Origin: JAFGHJ01 sp964523975
Lineage (GTDB): Bacteria; Hydrothermota; UBA3072
Assembly: GCA_964523975.1 (NCBI GenBank)
Contig: CAZGBM010000038.1
Location: forward strand, 1 to 20,212
Direction: 5' to 3'
DNA: 20,212 nucleotides
How positions within the stretch are numbered: position 1 is the first letter of the stretch; each line of letters begins with the position of its first letter. The notes under the pieces were generated by a model. The model was not told the DNA's origin. It saw only the letters and a list, made by a program, of their open reading frames with translations, and did not search any database. A program made the position numbers and the translations under genes. This document shows positions 1 through 7,016 of this stretch, piece after piece.

Positions 1-737
1 GAAAGTCCGTAATCAATGAATTCTTCAGTGTCTTCTTCTTTTGCGCCGTGTTTTTTTAACATTTCTTTTGTTATAGTCATTATACTGATTTTGTCATATA
101 TGTTTATTGTTCCAAGAACATCGCCTAAGAGTTTGATTCTTGCTTCGGGGTCGGTGAACCATATGAATTCAGAAACCTGGGACGCGATTACGCCATAAGC
201 AACGAGTTCCGAAGCCATTCTTAAAGAGTGGGATGTAGTGTTTGGATATCGAAAGGCTCCTGTATCGGTTAATATTCCGATATATAAATATGTAGCAATT
301 TCTTTATCCATCTGGATTTCGTTTTTTATTAACTGGTATATGATTTCCGCCGTTGATGAATGGTTGGGTTTTATCACGTTCACCGTACCAAATTTTGTGT
401 TTCCGATATGATGGTCGATATTTATAATAGGTTTTGAAAAATCGATATTATCCTTGATTTCTCCTACACGACCTAATTCTGCACAATCGACTATGATAGT
501 AACATCTTCATCAAAGTCTTTTTTTTCTGTTTGAATCAGAGATGCTTTCGGGAATTTCGAATATCTCTTGGGCGGAGGATCCGAATTGTAAATATATATT
601 TTTTTATCCAGTTTTAAGAGTGCCAGAGCAAGTGCTATTTCGGAGCCTATCGAGTCTCCATCCGGATTTTTGTGAGACACGATTAAAAATTTTTTATTCT
701 TGTTTATTAATTCAGAAGCTTTTTGCCAGCTTTTCAA
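1..737 (-). CDS. nrnA: DHH/DHHA1 phosphoesterase, NrnA-type oligoribonuclease / pAp phosphatase (3' end outside window)
   Basis: Translating the complement from a TTG at 737-735 gives about 245 residues that run open to the window edge, so the C-terminal DHHA1 part is missing. Visible DHH motifs are SHKNPDGDSIGSE near residue 21, IVDCAELGR near residue 85, the signature NIDHHIGN near residue 107, and GILTDTGAFRY near residue 150. The histidines and aspartates are those expected to bind the catalytic Mn ions. Family members degrade short oligoribonucleotides and remove the 3' phosphate of pAp in the cytoplasm. The TTG start overlaps the rbfA stop (TTGA) and has a GAGG Shine-Dalgarno 7 nt upstream inside rbfA, so translational coupling is likely. 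Position after rbfA in a nusA-infB operon is common in Gram-positive and candidate-phylum genomes. Family is secure; exact substrate is inferred. Confidence 0.9.
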   Translation of the reverse strand, partial: MKSWQKASELINKNKKFLIVSHKNPDGDSIGSEIALALALLKLDKKIYIYNSDPPPKRYSKFPKASLIQTEKKDFDEDVTIIVDCAELGRVGEIKDNIDFSKPIINIDHHIGNTKFGTVNVIKPNHSSTAEIIYQLIKNEIQMDKEIATYLYIGILTDTGAFRYPNTTSHSLRMASELVAYGVIASQVSEFIWFTDPEARIKLLGDVLGTINIYDKISIMTITKEMLKKHGAKEEDTEEFIDYGL

Positions 738-1081
738 GTTTCTTCCTCGCTTACTTTTTCTAATAGTTCTTCAATCCTATCCAATTTTCCCATAATTGGA
801 CTGTAATTGAAGGTGAGTTTGGGAGTATTTCTCATTTTTATGCGTCTTGCCAGTTCGTGCTGTATAAATCCGCTTGCGTGATTCAGCACTTCGCTGTTTA
901 ATTTTCCGGATTTTTCTCCACCGTGCACGGTGAAGTTTATGGTTACGTGCTTAAAGTCCGGAGTGCTTTCGACAGAGGTTATGGTGATGAGGCCTATCCT
1001 GGGGTCATTTACCTCTTTTTCGATTATTTCAGGGACTATTTTCATTATATATGAATTTACTCTTTTCTGTCTCAAATTCAT
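734..1081 (-). CDS. rbfA: 30S ribosome-binding factor RbfA
   Basis: This 115-residue protein has the usual RbfA length and pattern: an N-terminal helix (LRQKRVNSYIMKIVPEII), the NDPRIGLITITSVESTPDFKHVTI strand region around residues 25-48, and the helix ending in LARRIKMRNTPKLTF with the KH-like fold's closing segment. RbfA binds the 30S subunit near helix 1 of 16S rRNA and assists late maturation. The ATG at 1081 is kept because residues 3-12 match the normal RbfA N terminus, although its Shine-Dalgarno (GGAG, about 14 nt away) is weakly placed. The first 53 bases overlap the end of the upstream DUF503 gene in another frame. The stop overlaps the TTG start of nrnA. It sits in the rimP-nusA-infB operon, as in many bacteria. 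Confidence 0.95.
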   Translation of the reverse strand: MNLRQKRVNSYIMKIVPEIIEKEVNDPRIGLITITSVESTPDFKHVTINFTVHGGEKSGKLNSEVLNHASGFIQHELARRIKMRNTPKLTFNYSPIMGKLDRIEELLEKVSEEET

Positions 1082-1361
1082 TGTTTATTTTTATGCTCCA
1101 ATCTAAAATATTTATGTTTCTAAACTCTTTTATCTGGTCCAGTATCTTGTTGAATGATGACTGCAAGAATTTAGAATCGTTTGACACGGCTACAATACCT
1201 ATCAGTGCTCGCTGCCATTTATCCAAAAAATCGATTTCGCTAATTCCTACATTAAATTTCGACCGAATCTTTCCTTTAATGCTGTTAATAATTCTTCTTT
1301 TTGATTTCAAGGAATCCAATCCGGGAAGAAAAATTTCCACTTTTCCTATGCCAACGAACAT
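1029..1361 (-). CDS. ylxP: DUF503 / YlxP-family protein
   Basis: This is a 110-residue member of the DUF503 family, recognised from the N-terminal strand MFVGIGKVEIFLPGLDSLKSKRR and the core motif EIDFLDKWQRALIGIVAVSND around residues 42-62. YlxP-like proteins are small ferredoxin-fold proteins encoded between infB and rbfA in many genomes; a role in ribosome maturation or RNA binding is suggested by context but not settled. Family members are usually about 90-95 residues. Here the family-like part ends near WSIKIN (residue 93), and about 17 charged residues follow that lie mainly in the overlap with rbfA. The ATG lies 7 nt after the infB stop, with no clear Shine-Dalgarno, so reinitiation after infB is plausible. 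Confidence 0.9.
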   Translation of the reverse strand: MFVGIGKVEIFLPGLDSLKSKRRIINSIKGKIRSKFNVGISEIDFLDKWQRALIGIVAVSNDSKFLQSSFNKILDQIKEFRNINILDWSIKINNEFETEKSKFIYNENSP

Positions 1362-1368
1362 TTTTTAT

Positions 1369-3498
1369 TTAAAGTTTTCTCTCTTTTTCAACCAATTTAT
1401 AAATTTCTATGATGTCTCCTTCTTTGAAAGCGTCGAAATTGGCAAGCCTGATTCCACATTCATACCCTTCTTCCACGGACTTTACATCCTGCTCGAATCT
1501 TTTAAGAGTGGCAATCTTAGTCTTAGCCAGTTCTTTTCCTTCTCTGTAGATATAGACGATGTCATTGTTATGAACCACTCCTGAAATTACTAAACATCCT
1601 GCTACTTTACCGATGGTTGAGCCTTCGAAGACTTTCTTGATTTCTATCTCTCCGTGTTTTACTTCTTCTTTTTCCGGTTTGAGTAAACCCAGCATAGCCT
1701 TTTTAATGTCTTCGGTTATTTCAAAAATAACATCGTAGGTTTTTATTTCTACTCCTCTTTTCTTTGCTTCTTCTCTGGTTTGCGAATATGGTTTTACTTT
1801 AAAACCAATTATTATTGCTTCGGAAGCTTGAGCAAGCATAACGTCGTTTTCGGTTATCGGACCTACGCCCGCGTGAATAATTTTAATTTGAATTTTTTCT
1901 TTAGGTAAATGGGTAAGGGAGTTTACGAGAGCATCAACAGAACCGGCGTCATCGCCTTTTATTACTGTCCTTAAAATTTGCCTTTTTTCTTCTTTTATTT
2001 TTTCGTAAAGGTTTGAAAGACTTACGGTTGTCGTCTTTTCTTTCTTTTCTTTATTGAAACTTTTTCTTTCGTCGGAGATGTCTCTTGCGGTTTTCTGGTC
2101 TTCGACGACTCTAAAGATATCTCCTGTTTTGGGTAAAGATTCAAATTGCGATATCTGTACTGCTGCAGAAACTTCAGCGGTTTTTAATCTCCGGTCGTTT
2201 TCGTCCAGAATTAAGCGTACTTTTCCCGAGGTAGAACCCGCAACAAATGAATCGCCGATTTTGATTTGTCCTTCTTTAACGACAATAGTTGCCACATTAC
2301 CGATTCCTTTTCTGATTTGAGTTTCCAATATTATCCCGTTGCCGGGGCCTTCCGAGGGAGCTTTGAGATTTAAATCTTCGACTTGCAGAATAATAGCGTC
2401 CAATAACTCTTCTATTCCTATACCTTTTAATGCTGATATTTTTACTGCGATTAAATTTCCTCCGTATTCGTGGACAAGTACTCCTTTATCTGCCAGGTCC
2501 GACAACACTTTGGCTGAGTTAGCTGAGGCAATATCTATTTTATTTAGAGCCACAATAATAGGAACGTTGGCGGCCTTTGCATGGTTTATTGCTTCGACTG
2601 TTTGTGGTTTTACGCCTTCGTTGGCAGCTACGACCAGAACGACTATATCGGTAACGTTAGCGCCTCTGGCTCTCATCGAGGTAAAAGCTTCATGTCCTGG
2701 CGTATCGATAAATGTTATTTTGTGATTATTATAATTTATATGATATGCACCGATTTTCTGTGTTATTCCGCCTGATTCATGCTTGGCTACCTGTGTTTTT
2801 CTGATGTAGTCAAGTAAAGTTGTTTTCCCGTGGTCTACATGTCCCATAATAGTTACAACCGGCGGCTTTTTTTGTATATTGTATGTCTCTTTTTTTGTTT
2901 CCGGGACTTCTGTAATCTCGGCCAATTTAACTTTGTATCCGAATTCTTCCGCTATAAGATTGGTAGTATCGAAATCCAAATTCTGGTTTATGGTAACCTG
3001 CAGACCGAGTTTCAGGCATGCCCCGATAATCTCGCTTGATGAAATTTTCATTATTTTGGATAATTCTTGAACAGAGTTTACTTCGTTGATTTCTATTACA
3101 TTATCTTTTTCTTTTTTTACTTTTTCTTCTATTTGTATTGTTTTTTCTTCTGGTATTGTCTTTTCTTTTAAATGTTTCTTCTCTTTTTCCTTTTTGGGTA
3201 TCTTTGTTTTGGTTTCTTTCTTTTCTTCTTTTTTCTTCTTTGTCGTCTTTGTAATCTTCTTTTTTTTATCTTTTTCTGTTTTTGGAGCTTTTTTTTCTTT
3301 TTTAGTTGGTTCCTTTTTTTGCTTTTTGCTTTGTATTGCCTTTTTTGCTTTCTGGGCTTCTGCCTCAGTTATTGAAGAAAGAGCGGATTTTGCTTCAATC
3401 CCTTCTTTTTTTAAAAGACCGAGTAGTTCTTTGCTGGATATATTTAGATCTTTTGCCAACACGTGTATTTTTACTTTATGCTCTTTCTCCTTTGCCAT
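1369..3498 (-). CDS. infB: Translation initiation factor IF-2
   Basis: This 709-residue GTPase brings fMet-tRNA to the 30S subunit and promotes subunit joining. Domain order: an IF2_N module (HVLAKDLNISSKELLGLLKKEG, residues 12-33); a very lysine-rich linker (about 56-140); a second IF2_N-like module (QELSKIMKISSSEIIG, near 145); the G domain with GHVDHGKTT (near 217), DTPGHEAFT (near 265), NKID (near 315) and a SALKG G5 motif; then the beta-barrel domains and C2 domain, ending in FKEGDIIEIYKLVEKE. Length is somewhat short because the linker is short. The ATG follows the nusA stop by one base, and its AAGGAG Shine-Dalgarno is formed by the last two sense codons of nusA, so the two genes are translationally coupled. 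Confidence 0.98.
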   Translation of the reverse strand: MAKEKEHKVKIHVLAKDLNISSKELLGLLKKEGIEAKSALSSITEAEAQKAKKAIQSKKQKKEPTKKEKKAPKTEKDKKKKITKTTKKKKEEKKETKTKIPKKEKEKKHLKEKTIPEEKTIQIEEKVKKEKDNVIEINEVNSVQELSKIMKISSSEIIGACLKLGLQVTINQNLDFDTTNLIAEEFGYKVKLAEITEVPETKKETYNIQKKPPVVTIMGHVDHGKTTLLDYIRKTQVAKHESGGITQKIGAYHINYNNHKITFIDTPGHEAFTSMRARGANVTDIVVLVVAANEGVKPQTVEAINHAKAANVPIIVALNKIDIASANSAKVLSDLADKGVLVHEYGGNLIAVKISALKGIGIEELLDAIILQVEDLNLKAPSEGPGNGIILETQIRKGIGNVATIVVKEGQIKIGDSFVAGSTSGKVRLILDENDRRLKTAEVSAAVQISQFESLPKTGDIFRVVEDQKTARDISDERKSFNKEKKEKTTTVSLSNLYEKIKEEKRQILRTVIKGDDAGSVDALVNSLTHLPKEKIQIKIIHAGVGPITENDVMLAQASEAIIIGFKVKPYSQTREEAKKRGVEIKTYDVIFEITEDIKKAMLGLLKPEKEEVKHGEIEIKKVFEGSTIGKVAGCLVISGVVHNNDIVYIYREGKELAKTKIATLKRFEQDVKSVEEGYECGIRLANFDAFKEGDIIEIYKLVEKERKL

Positions 3499-3499
3499 A

Positions 3500-4774
3500 T
3501 CACTCCTTATTGATAACCTTATGTAAAGCCTTATGAATTGTTTCTAATTTCTTTTTTCCTATTCCTTTGATCTGAGTTAATTCTTCATTGCTCTTTGATA
3601 ATATATCCTGAGCGTTGTTAAGTCCTTCTTTTTTGAGAATTTTTTTAATATGGTTGCTTATGTTTAAATCGTCTACCGTTATTTTGCTTCTTTCCTTGTC
3701 ATCTTTTTCTTTTCTGTATTCGCTTTTTACTTTTATCTCAATTTTGACATGAGTGAGCTCTGAAGCCAGAGCCACATTTTCCCCCAGCTTTCCGATAGCG
3801 CCGGTTAATTCATCATCCGGAACTATACACAATACTTTATTTTTGCCGATTTTTTCGGATTCTATGACTTTTACGGGAGAAAGCGCTTTTTCGGCATATT
3901 TTGCCTTATCTTTTTTCCAGTGTACGACGTCCACCCTTTCTCCGGAAAGTTCTCTAACTATTGATTTTATTCTACTGCCCTTGTGCCCCACACATGAACC
4001 CACTGCGTCGACTTTCTCATTTTGCGAGTAGACTGCAACTTTTGCCCGTACTCCCGGTTTTCTTGCTATGTCCTTGATTTCAACTTTTGAGTGCAGAACT
4101 TCCGGTATTTCGAATTCAAGCAATCGGGCGACGAATTCGGGCTGAGTTCTGGATAGATATATTATTGGTCCCTTCATTCTTATTCTTTCTTCGTCCCCTT
4201 CTTCGGGGTTAGGAGTTATATTTTTTATAAGGGCTTTTATTTGTGCTCCTCTTCTAAGTCGTTCGTTTGGTATCTGTTCTTCTCTCGGTAAGAAAGCCTC
4301 AATTTCTCCAATTTTAATATATGCTCCGGTCGAATAAATTCTTGAAACGGTTCCCGAGACCAATTCCCCTTTTCTGTTTTTGTATTTTTCATAAAGCATT
4401 TCTTTCTCATTTGTTTTGATTCTTTGTATAAGTGTGTTTTTGACTATGTTTATTGCGTTTCTTCCGAATTCTTCTACGGGTATTTCTTCCTTGAAAGTTG
4501 AACCTACTTCTATTGTAGGTTTTTGTTTTCGAGCATCCTTGAGAGAAATTTCGATATCCGGATCGGTAACGTTTTCAGTTACGGTTTTCTTCAGGTAAAG
4601 TTTTATACTCCCTGAAGCTTCCGATATTTCACAATCGAGATTCTCTGTTCGTCCATACTTTTTTTTGGCGGCAGTGATTAAGCTTTCTTTAAGGGTTTGT
4701 AGAACAAAATCTTTCCCTAAGTCCCTTTCTACTGCCAGTTCTGATAGCATCGTAACTATACCCTTATTTATCAT
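3500..4774 (-). CDS. nusA: Transcription termination/antitermination factor NusA
   Basis: From the ATG at 4774 the product has 424 residues and begins MINKGIVTMLSELAVERDLGK, the usual NusA start. Domains in order: the N-terminal RNA-polymerase-binding domain; an S1 domain (GELVSGTVSRIYSTGAYIKI, near residue 137); KH1 with the GHKG loop (near 265); KH2 with GKLGENVALAS (near 327); and a C-terminal helix-hairpin-helix segment (LNNAQDILSKSNEELTQIKGIGKKKLE). NusA binds the elongating polymerase and modulates pausing, intrinsic termination and antitermination. A longer in-frame reading from 4813 exists, but its first 13 residues do not resemble NusA, and a strong AGGAGG lies directly before 4774. 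The first 11 bases overlap the end of rimP, and that AGGAGG is inside rimP's last codons. Confidence 0.96.
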   Translation of the reverse strand: MINKGIVTMLSELAVERDLGKDFVLQTLKESLITAAKKKYGRTENLDCEISEASGSIKLYLKKTVTENVTDPDIEISLKDARKQKPTIEVGSTFKEEIPVEEFGRNAINIVKNTLIQRIKTNEKEMLYEKYKNRKGELVSGTVSRIYSTGAYIKIGEIEAFLPREEQIPNERLRRGAQIKALIKNITPNPEEGDEERIRMKGPIIYLSRTQPEFVARLLEFEIPEVLHSKVEIKDIARKPGVRAKVAVYSQNEKVDAVGSCVGHKGSRIKSIVRELSGERVDVVHWKKDKAKYAEKALSPVKVIESEKIGKNKVLCIVPDDELTGAIGKLGENVALASELTHVKIEIKVKSEYRKEKDDKERSKITVDDLNISNHIKKILKKEGLNNAQDILSKSNEELTQIKGIGKKKLETIHKALHKVINKE

Positions 4775-5042
4775 TTTCCCTCCTGTTTTCAGCTCCAGGT
4801 GATGAAACTTCAAGTCTGTAAGGTCCGTTTATATAATCAAGAACATCAAGGTGTACGGATATTTTCTCGGATATTTTAGCGCAGTCGTTGATAGTAACTC
4901 CTCCGGGTTTATCGACAAAGACTCTGATAAGTTTTGCTCTCTCTTTATTTTCAATATCCAATCTCCGGAGAGCAAAATTCTCCTCCATGCTTGAAAGCAC
5001 AAAATCTATTTTTTCTTTCATTTTTTCACTAATTTTCTTCAT
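4764..5042 (-). CDS. rimP: RimP ribosome maturation factor, N-terminal domain only
   Basis: This 92-residue protein matches the RimP N-terminal domain: EENFALRRLDIENKERAKLIRVFVDKPGGVTINDC, then the conserved YRLEVSSPG at residues 77-85. RimP assists 30S assembly. Normal RimP is about 150 residues; after SSPG it continues with DRPL and a C-terminal SH3-like domain of about 70 residues. Here the frame ends nine residues after SSPG (AENRRENDK), and nusA starts inside these last codons. I found no trace of the missing domain in other frames between SSPG and nusA, so this looks like a clean deletion rather than a frameshift. The ATG at 5042 is preceded by an in-frame TAA 6 nt upstream; the nearest AAGGAG is about 20 nt away, so the start is weakly supported. 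First gene of the operon. Confidence 0.85.
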   Translation of the reverse strand: MKKISEKMKEKIDFVLSSMEENFALRRLDIENKERAKLIRVFVDKPGGVTINDCAKISEKISVHLDVLDYINGPYRLEVSSPGAENRRENDK

Positions 5043-5081
5043 ATATTAAAAATCTTCTTTATCTCCTTATTTCCAATAATT

Positions 5082-5105
5082 AAAAGATGGGTATACCCAT
5101 CTTTT
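5082..5105. repeat. Perfect 24-bp palindrome upstream of rimP
   Basis: The sequence is fully self-complementary: AAAAGATGGG, TATA, CCCATCTTTT. As RNA it can form a 10-bp stem with a TATA loop followed by a U tract on either strand. It lies about 40 bp before the rimP start. It may be an operator for a dimeric regulator, an attenuator in the rimP-nusA leader, or a terminator isolating the operon; the sequence alone does not decide. Confidence 0.85.
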
Positions 5106-5180
5106 TTACTCATCCACCCATTTTCTTATAGTAATTTATATAAATCTTTATATAACGCAACCCCCTCTCACTACATCAAT

Positions 5181-5217
5181 AATTAGCCACAGATTCTCAC
5201 AGATAGGCATGGATTTC
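5181..5217 (+). repeat. CACAGATT-type degenerate phrase repeat
   Basis: The stretch contains TTAGCCACAGATTCT followed by CACAGATAGG, a degenerate tandem repeat of about 10 bp. The same phrase recurs at 6866-6900 and 18953-18980, and in complement at 12437-12477, always between genes. Confidence 0.6.
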
Positions 5218-5243
5218 CTTCCCCAACTACCCAAATTTTTTTT

Positions 5244-5375
5244 AACAACAAATAGCACAAATTTCACAAATGAATTAACAATAAAATTCTTTTGTATAAG
5301 AAACTTTTTCTTTATTCGTGCTATTCGCCTGCCCCGTAGGGAAGAATGACTGTATCGGGGTGTAATTTGTTGTTT
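5244..5375. repeat. AACAAC/GTTGTT imperfect palindrome, right arm interrupted
   Basis: The left arm (5244-5271) follows AACAACRAATNNCACNAAT with 8-bp periodicity. The right arm is its approximate complement but is split: 5314-5325 and 5361-5375 together match the arm seen intact at 9172-9200, with about 35 bp between. The intervening 5326-5360 carries CCCCGTA and TATCGGGG as its own inverted arms. Confidence 0.65.
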
Positions 5376-5445
5376 CTCTTAGTTTTTTGTGGAAAGTGGG
5401 TTTTAAACAAACAAAAACAAATGGGTAATGTAGTGTGGGGTTTTG

Positions 5446-5472
5446 TGTTCTTTGTGATCTTTGTGGTTAAGA
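5446..5472 (+). repeat. CTTTGTG-type 8-bp-period phrase
   Basis: TTTTGTGTTCTTTGTGATC and CTTTGTGGTTAA repeat with a period of about 9 bp. The same phrase type occurs in complement at 6738-6766 and directly at 12545-12578. Confidence 0.55.
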
Positions 5473-5490
5473 TTAATTGAGTTTGCGTTC

Positions 5491-5518
5491 TTGACAAAAG
5501 TTTTGTTAAATGTATTAT
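5491..5518 (+). promoter_or_regulatory. Sigma70-type promoter of the lysA-like gene, near-leaderless
   Basis: TTGACA (5491-5496, full consensus) and TATTAT (5513-5518) are separated by 16 bp. Only 9 nt lie between the -10 box and the ATG at 5528, so the predicted transcript has a 5' leader of roughly 0-4 nt. There is no Shine-Dalgarno sequence. Confidence 0.75.
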
Positions 5519-5527
5519 TGAATCGCT

Positions 5528-6727
5528 ATGTTTGATGAAATTCTAAATAAAATAAAAGAAATAAAAACACCTTTTTATCTTTACGACAGCAGGATAATAG
5601 ATGAAAGGGCCCTAATTCTTCGGGAAAATTTTTCTGAATTTGCAGAACTCTTTTTTGCGGTTAAAGCAAATTCTTCTATTTCGGTTTTAAAAGTTTTGAA
5701 GAAACATGGGATAGGAGCGGAGGTGGTATCGCCCGGGGAAATTTTTATGGCTTTAACATCTGGAATTGCTCCGCATAAAATTCTTTACGATAGTCTTGCA
5801 AGAAAAAAAGAAGAGATAGCGTATGCTATTGATAAAGGCACCAGGTTTTTCAACTTTGAATCACTTGGTCAGGCTGCCCTCCTTGAGACATGCGCAAAGA
5901 AAGCAAAACAAAAACTCAAAGCTTTTGTGAGAATTAATCCCGGTATATTTCCCAAGACCCATTCGCATCTTTCTACAGGCTCCTCCTGGAGTAAGTTCGG
6001 AATTCCTCTGAAAGATTTGAATAAGGTGTATGATGTTGTTAAGGGTTTTAAATCGATTGAACTTGTTGGAGTACATTATCATATTGGTTCCCAAATACTT
6101 ACTTCGAAACCTTACTTTAAGGCTCTCGAAAAGATTGAGAGCGCCATTAAATTTTTTAACGGCAGGGGTTTGACGATAAAATATATAAACCTTGGCGGCG
6201 GTTTTGGGATTCCTTACAGGGAAAGAGAAAAAAGGTTCCATGCTGAATCCCTTGCCGAAGCTTATAGAGATATTTCGAACAAATATAAGGTGAAGGTATT
6301 TCTTGAGTTAGGTAGGTTTTTGGTGGCGGAATCAGGGTTTATTGTTACAAGGGTGATTGATGTAAAAGATAGGGAGGGTGTACCTCTCTATGTTGTTGAT
6401 TCGGGTATGAATGATAATCCTCGCCCTGCGATTTACGATGCATATCACCATATAGAACCTCTTTCTGAAAAAAGGGGTAAAAAATGTAAATCCCGGGTTG
6501 TCGGCCCTATCTGTGAGAATTCGGACGAATTTGGAACCTATGAGCTTCCCTCGCTTACAGTGGGTGATTTACTTATAATTTACGGCTGTGGTGCTTATAC
6601 GAGAACGATGGCATCCAATTACAACGGTAGACTTTTCCCTGCCGAGTATTTGTATGACGGTAAAAAATTAATACAAATTCGAAAAAAACAACAATTAGAA
6701 GGATTAATAACAAACGAAAAATTGTAA
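5528..6727 (+). CDS. lysA: Diaminopimelate decarboxylase family (fold-type III PLP enzyme)
   Basis: This 399-residue enzyme most likely decarboxylates meso-diaminopimelate to L-lysine. Visible family motifs are FAVKANSS with the PLP lysine at K46, HYHIGSQ (near residue 180), the phosphate-binding GGGFG (near 223), the GMNDNPRPAIYDAYHHIEP segment, VGPICENSDEFG with the catalytic-type cysteine at about C329, and GCGAYTRTMASNYNG near the end. The usual EPGR motif reads ELGR (near residue 258), as in some relatives that act on other carrier-bound or amino-acid substrates, so specificity is not fixed by sequence. The gene stands alone with its own promoter; no other lysine gene is in view. The ATG has no Shine-Dalgarno and sits 10 nt after the -10 box. 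Family certain, substrate probable. Confidence 0.9.
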   Translation: MFDEILNKIKEIKTPFYLYDSRIIDERALILRENFSEFAELFFAVKANSSISVLKVLKKHGIGAEVVSPGEIFMALTSGIAPHKILYDSLARKKEEIAYAIDKGTRFFNFESLGQAALLETCAKKAKQKLKAFVRINPGIFPKTHSHLSTGSSWSKFGIPLKDLNKVYDVVKGFKSIELVGVHYHIGSQILTSKPYFKALEKIESAIKFFNGRGLTIKYINLGGGFGIPYREREKRFHAESLAEAYRDISNKYKVKVFLELGRFLVAESGFIVTRVIDVKDREGVPLYVVDSGMNDNPRPAIYDAYHHIEPLSEKRGKKCKSRVVGPICENSDEFGTYELPSLTVGDLLIIYGCGAYTRTMASNYNGRLFPAEYLYDGKKLIQIRKKQQLEGLITNEKL

Positions 6728-6865
6728 GAACGTAAATTCTCACACAAAGACACTAGGACACAAAGAAAAAACAATTTATTTAACCACGAAACAAACGAAA
6801 TACACTAAACCCAACCACACCCAATTTTTTATTGCGTTGCTTAAAACCCATCTCACAACCCCAAG

Positions 6866-6900
6866 ATTAGCCACGGATTTACACAGATAAACACAGATTT
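6866..6900 (+). repeat. CACAGATT-type phrase repeat
   Basis: TTAGCCACGGATTTACACAG followed by ATAAACACAGATTT: three 9-10-bp units of the same phrase as at 5181-5217. Confidence 0.6.
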
Positions 6901-6969
6901 TTTTTACTATTTGACCATTTTTTAATTCAACTATTTAACTGATCCGAAGGGTCTATCAAAAAGAAGTGC

Positions 6970-6999
6970 TTGACAAAGTGGTCAATATGTTTATATCAT
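6970..6999 (+). promoter_or_regulatory. Promoter of pyk
   Basis: TTGACA at 6970-6975 matches consensus. The -10 could be TATATC at 6992-6997 (16-bp spacer) or TATCAT at 6994-6999 (18-bp spacer). The start codon has a normal Shine-Dalgarno, GAGGAG at 7006-7011, 5 nt before the ATG. Confidence 0.65.
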
Positions 7000-7016
7000 A
7001 TAAATGAGGAGAAATT

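Larger units (their letters stand above)
5043..5527. other. Divergent intergenic region rimP/lysA-like, repeat-rich
   Basis: This 485-bp gap separates two divergently transcribed genes and contains no convincing gene. In order from rimP it holds a perfect 24-bp palindrome, an AT-rich stretch that probably carries the rimP operon promoter (no box clear enough to place), a CACAGATT-type phrase, an interrupted AACAAC/GTTGTT palindrome, a GGGTTTT-type phrase, a CTTTGTG-type phrase and the lysA promoter. Confidence 0.8.
6728..7016. other. Intergenic region with phrase repeats and the pyk promoter
   Basis: No gene is seen here. The gap holds a CACAAAGACACTAGGAC-type phrase (complement of the CTTTGTG phrase) at 6738-6766, CCCAACCACACCC and AAAACCCATCTCACAACCCC phrases at 6803-6863, and a CCACGGATTT/ACACAGAT phrase at 6866-6900. 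About 70 bp of plain AT-rich sequence then leads to the pyk promoter. Confidence 0.7.

Noticed and set aside
1051..1584. Plus-strand open frame of 177 codons
   Set aside because: It lies antisense to rbfA, ylxP and infB, which have clear family matches; no Shine-Dalgarno or recognisable domain.
3086..3526. Plus-strand open frame with a phenylalanine-rich, membrane-like translation
   Set aside because: It is the complement of the lysine-rich linker of IF-2; AAA/AAG codons read in reverse as TTT/CTT. No start signal or family similarity.
4775..4813. Longer N terminus for nusA from 4813
   Set aside because: The extra 13 residues are unlike NusA and overlap rimP further, while AGGAGG directly precedes 4774.
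5106..5170. Promoter for rimP (TTGCGT with TAAATT or TATAAG, minus strand)
   Set aside because: Several overlapping AT-rich candidates exist and none has both good boxes and good spacing, so I did not place one.
5043..5527. Riboswitch or structured leader RNA
   Set aside because: Apart from the palindrome and phrase repeats no known riboswitch core motif is visible, and the lysA-like gene appears to have almost no leader.
5861..6241. Minus-strand open frame of 126 codons inside the lysA-like gene
   Set aside because: Antisense to conserved PLP-enzyme motifs, with no start signal or domain.
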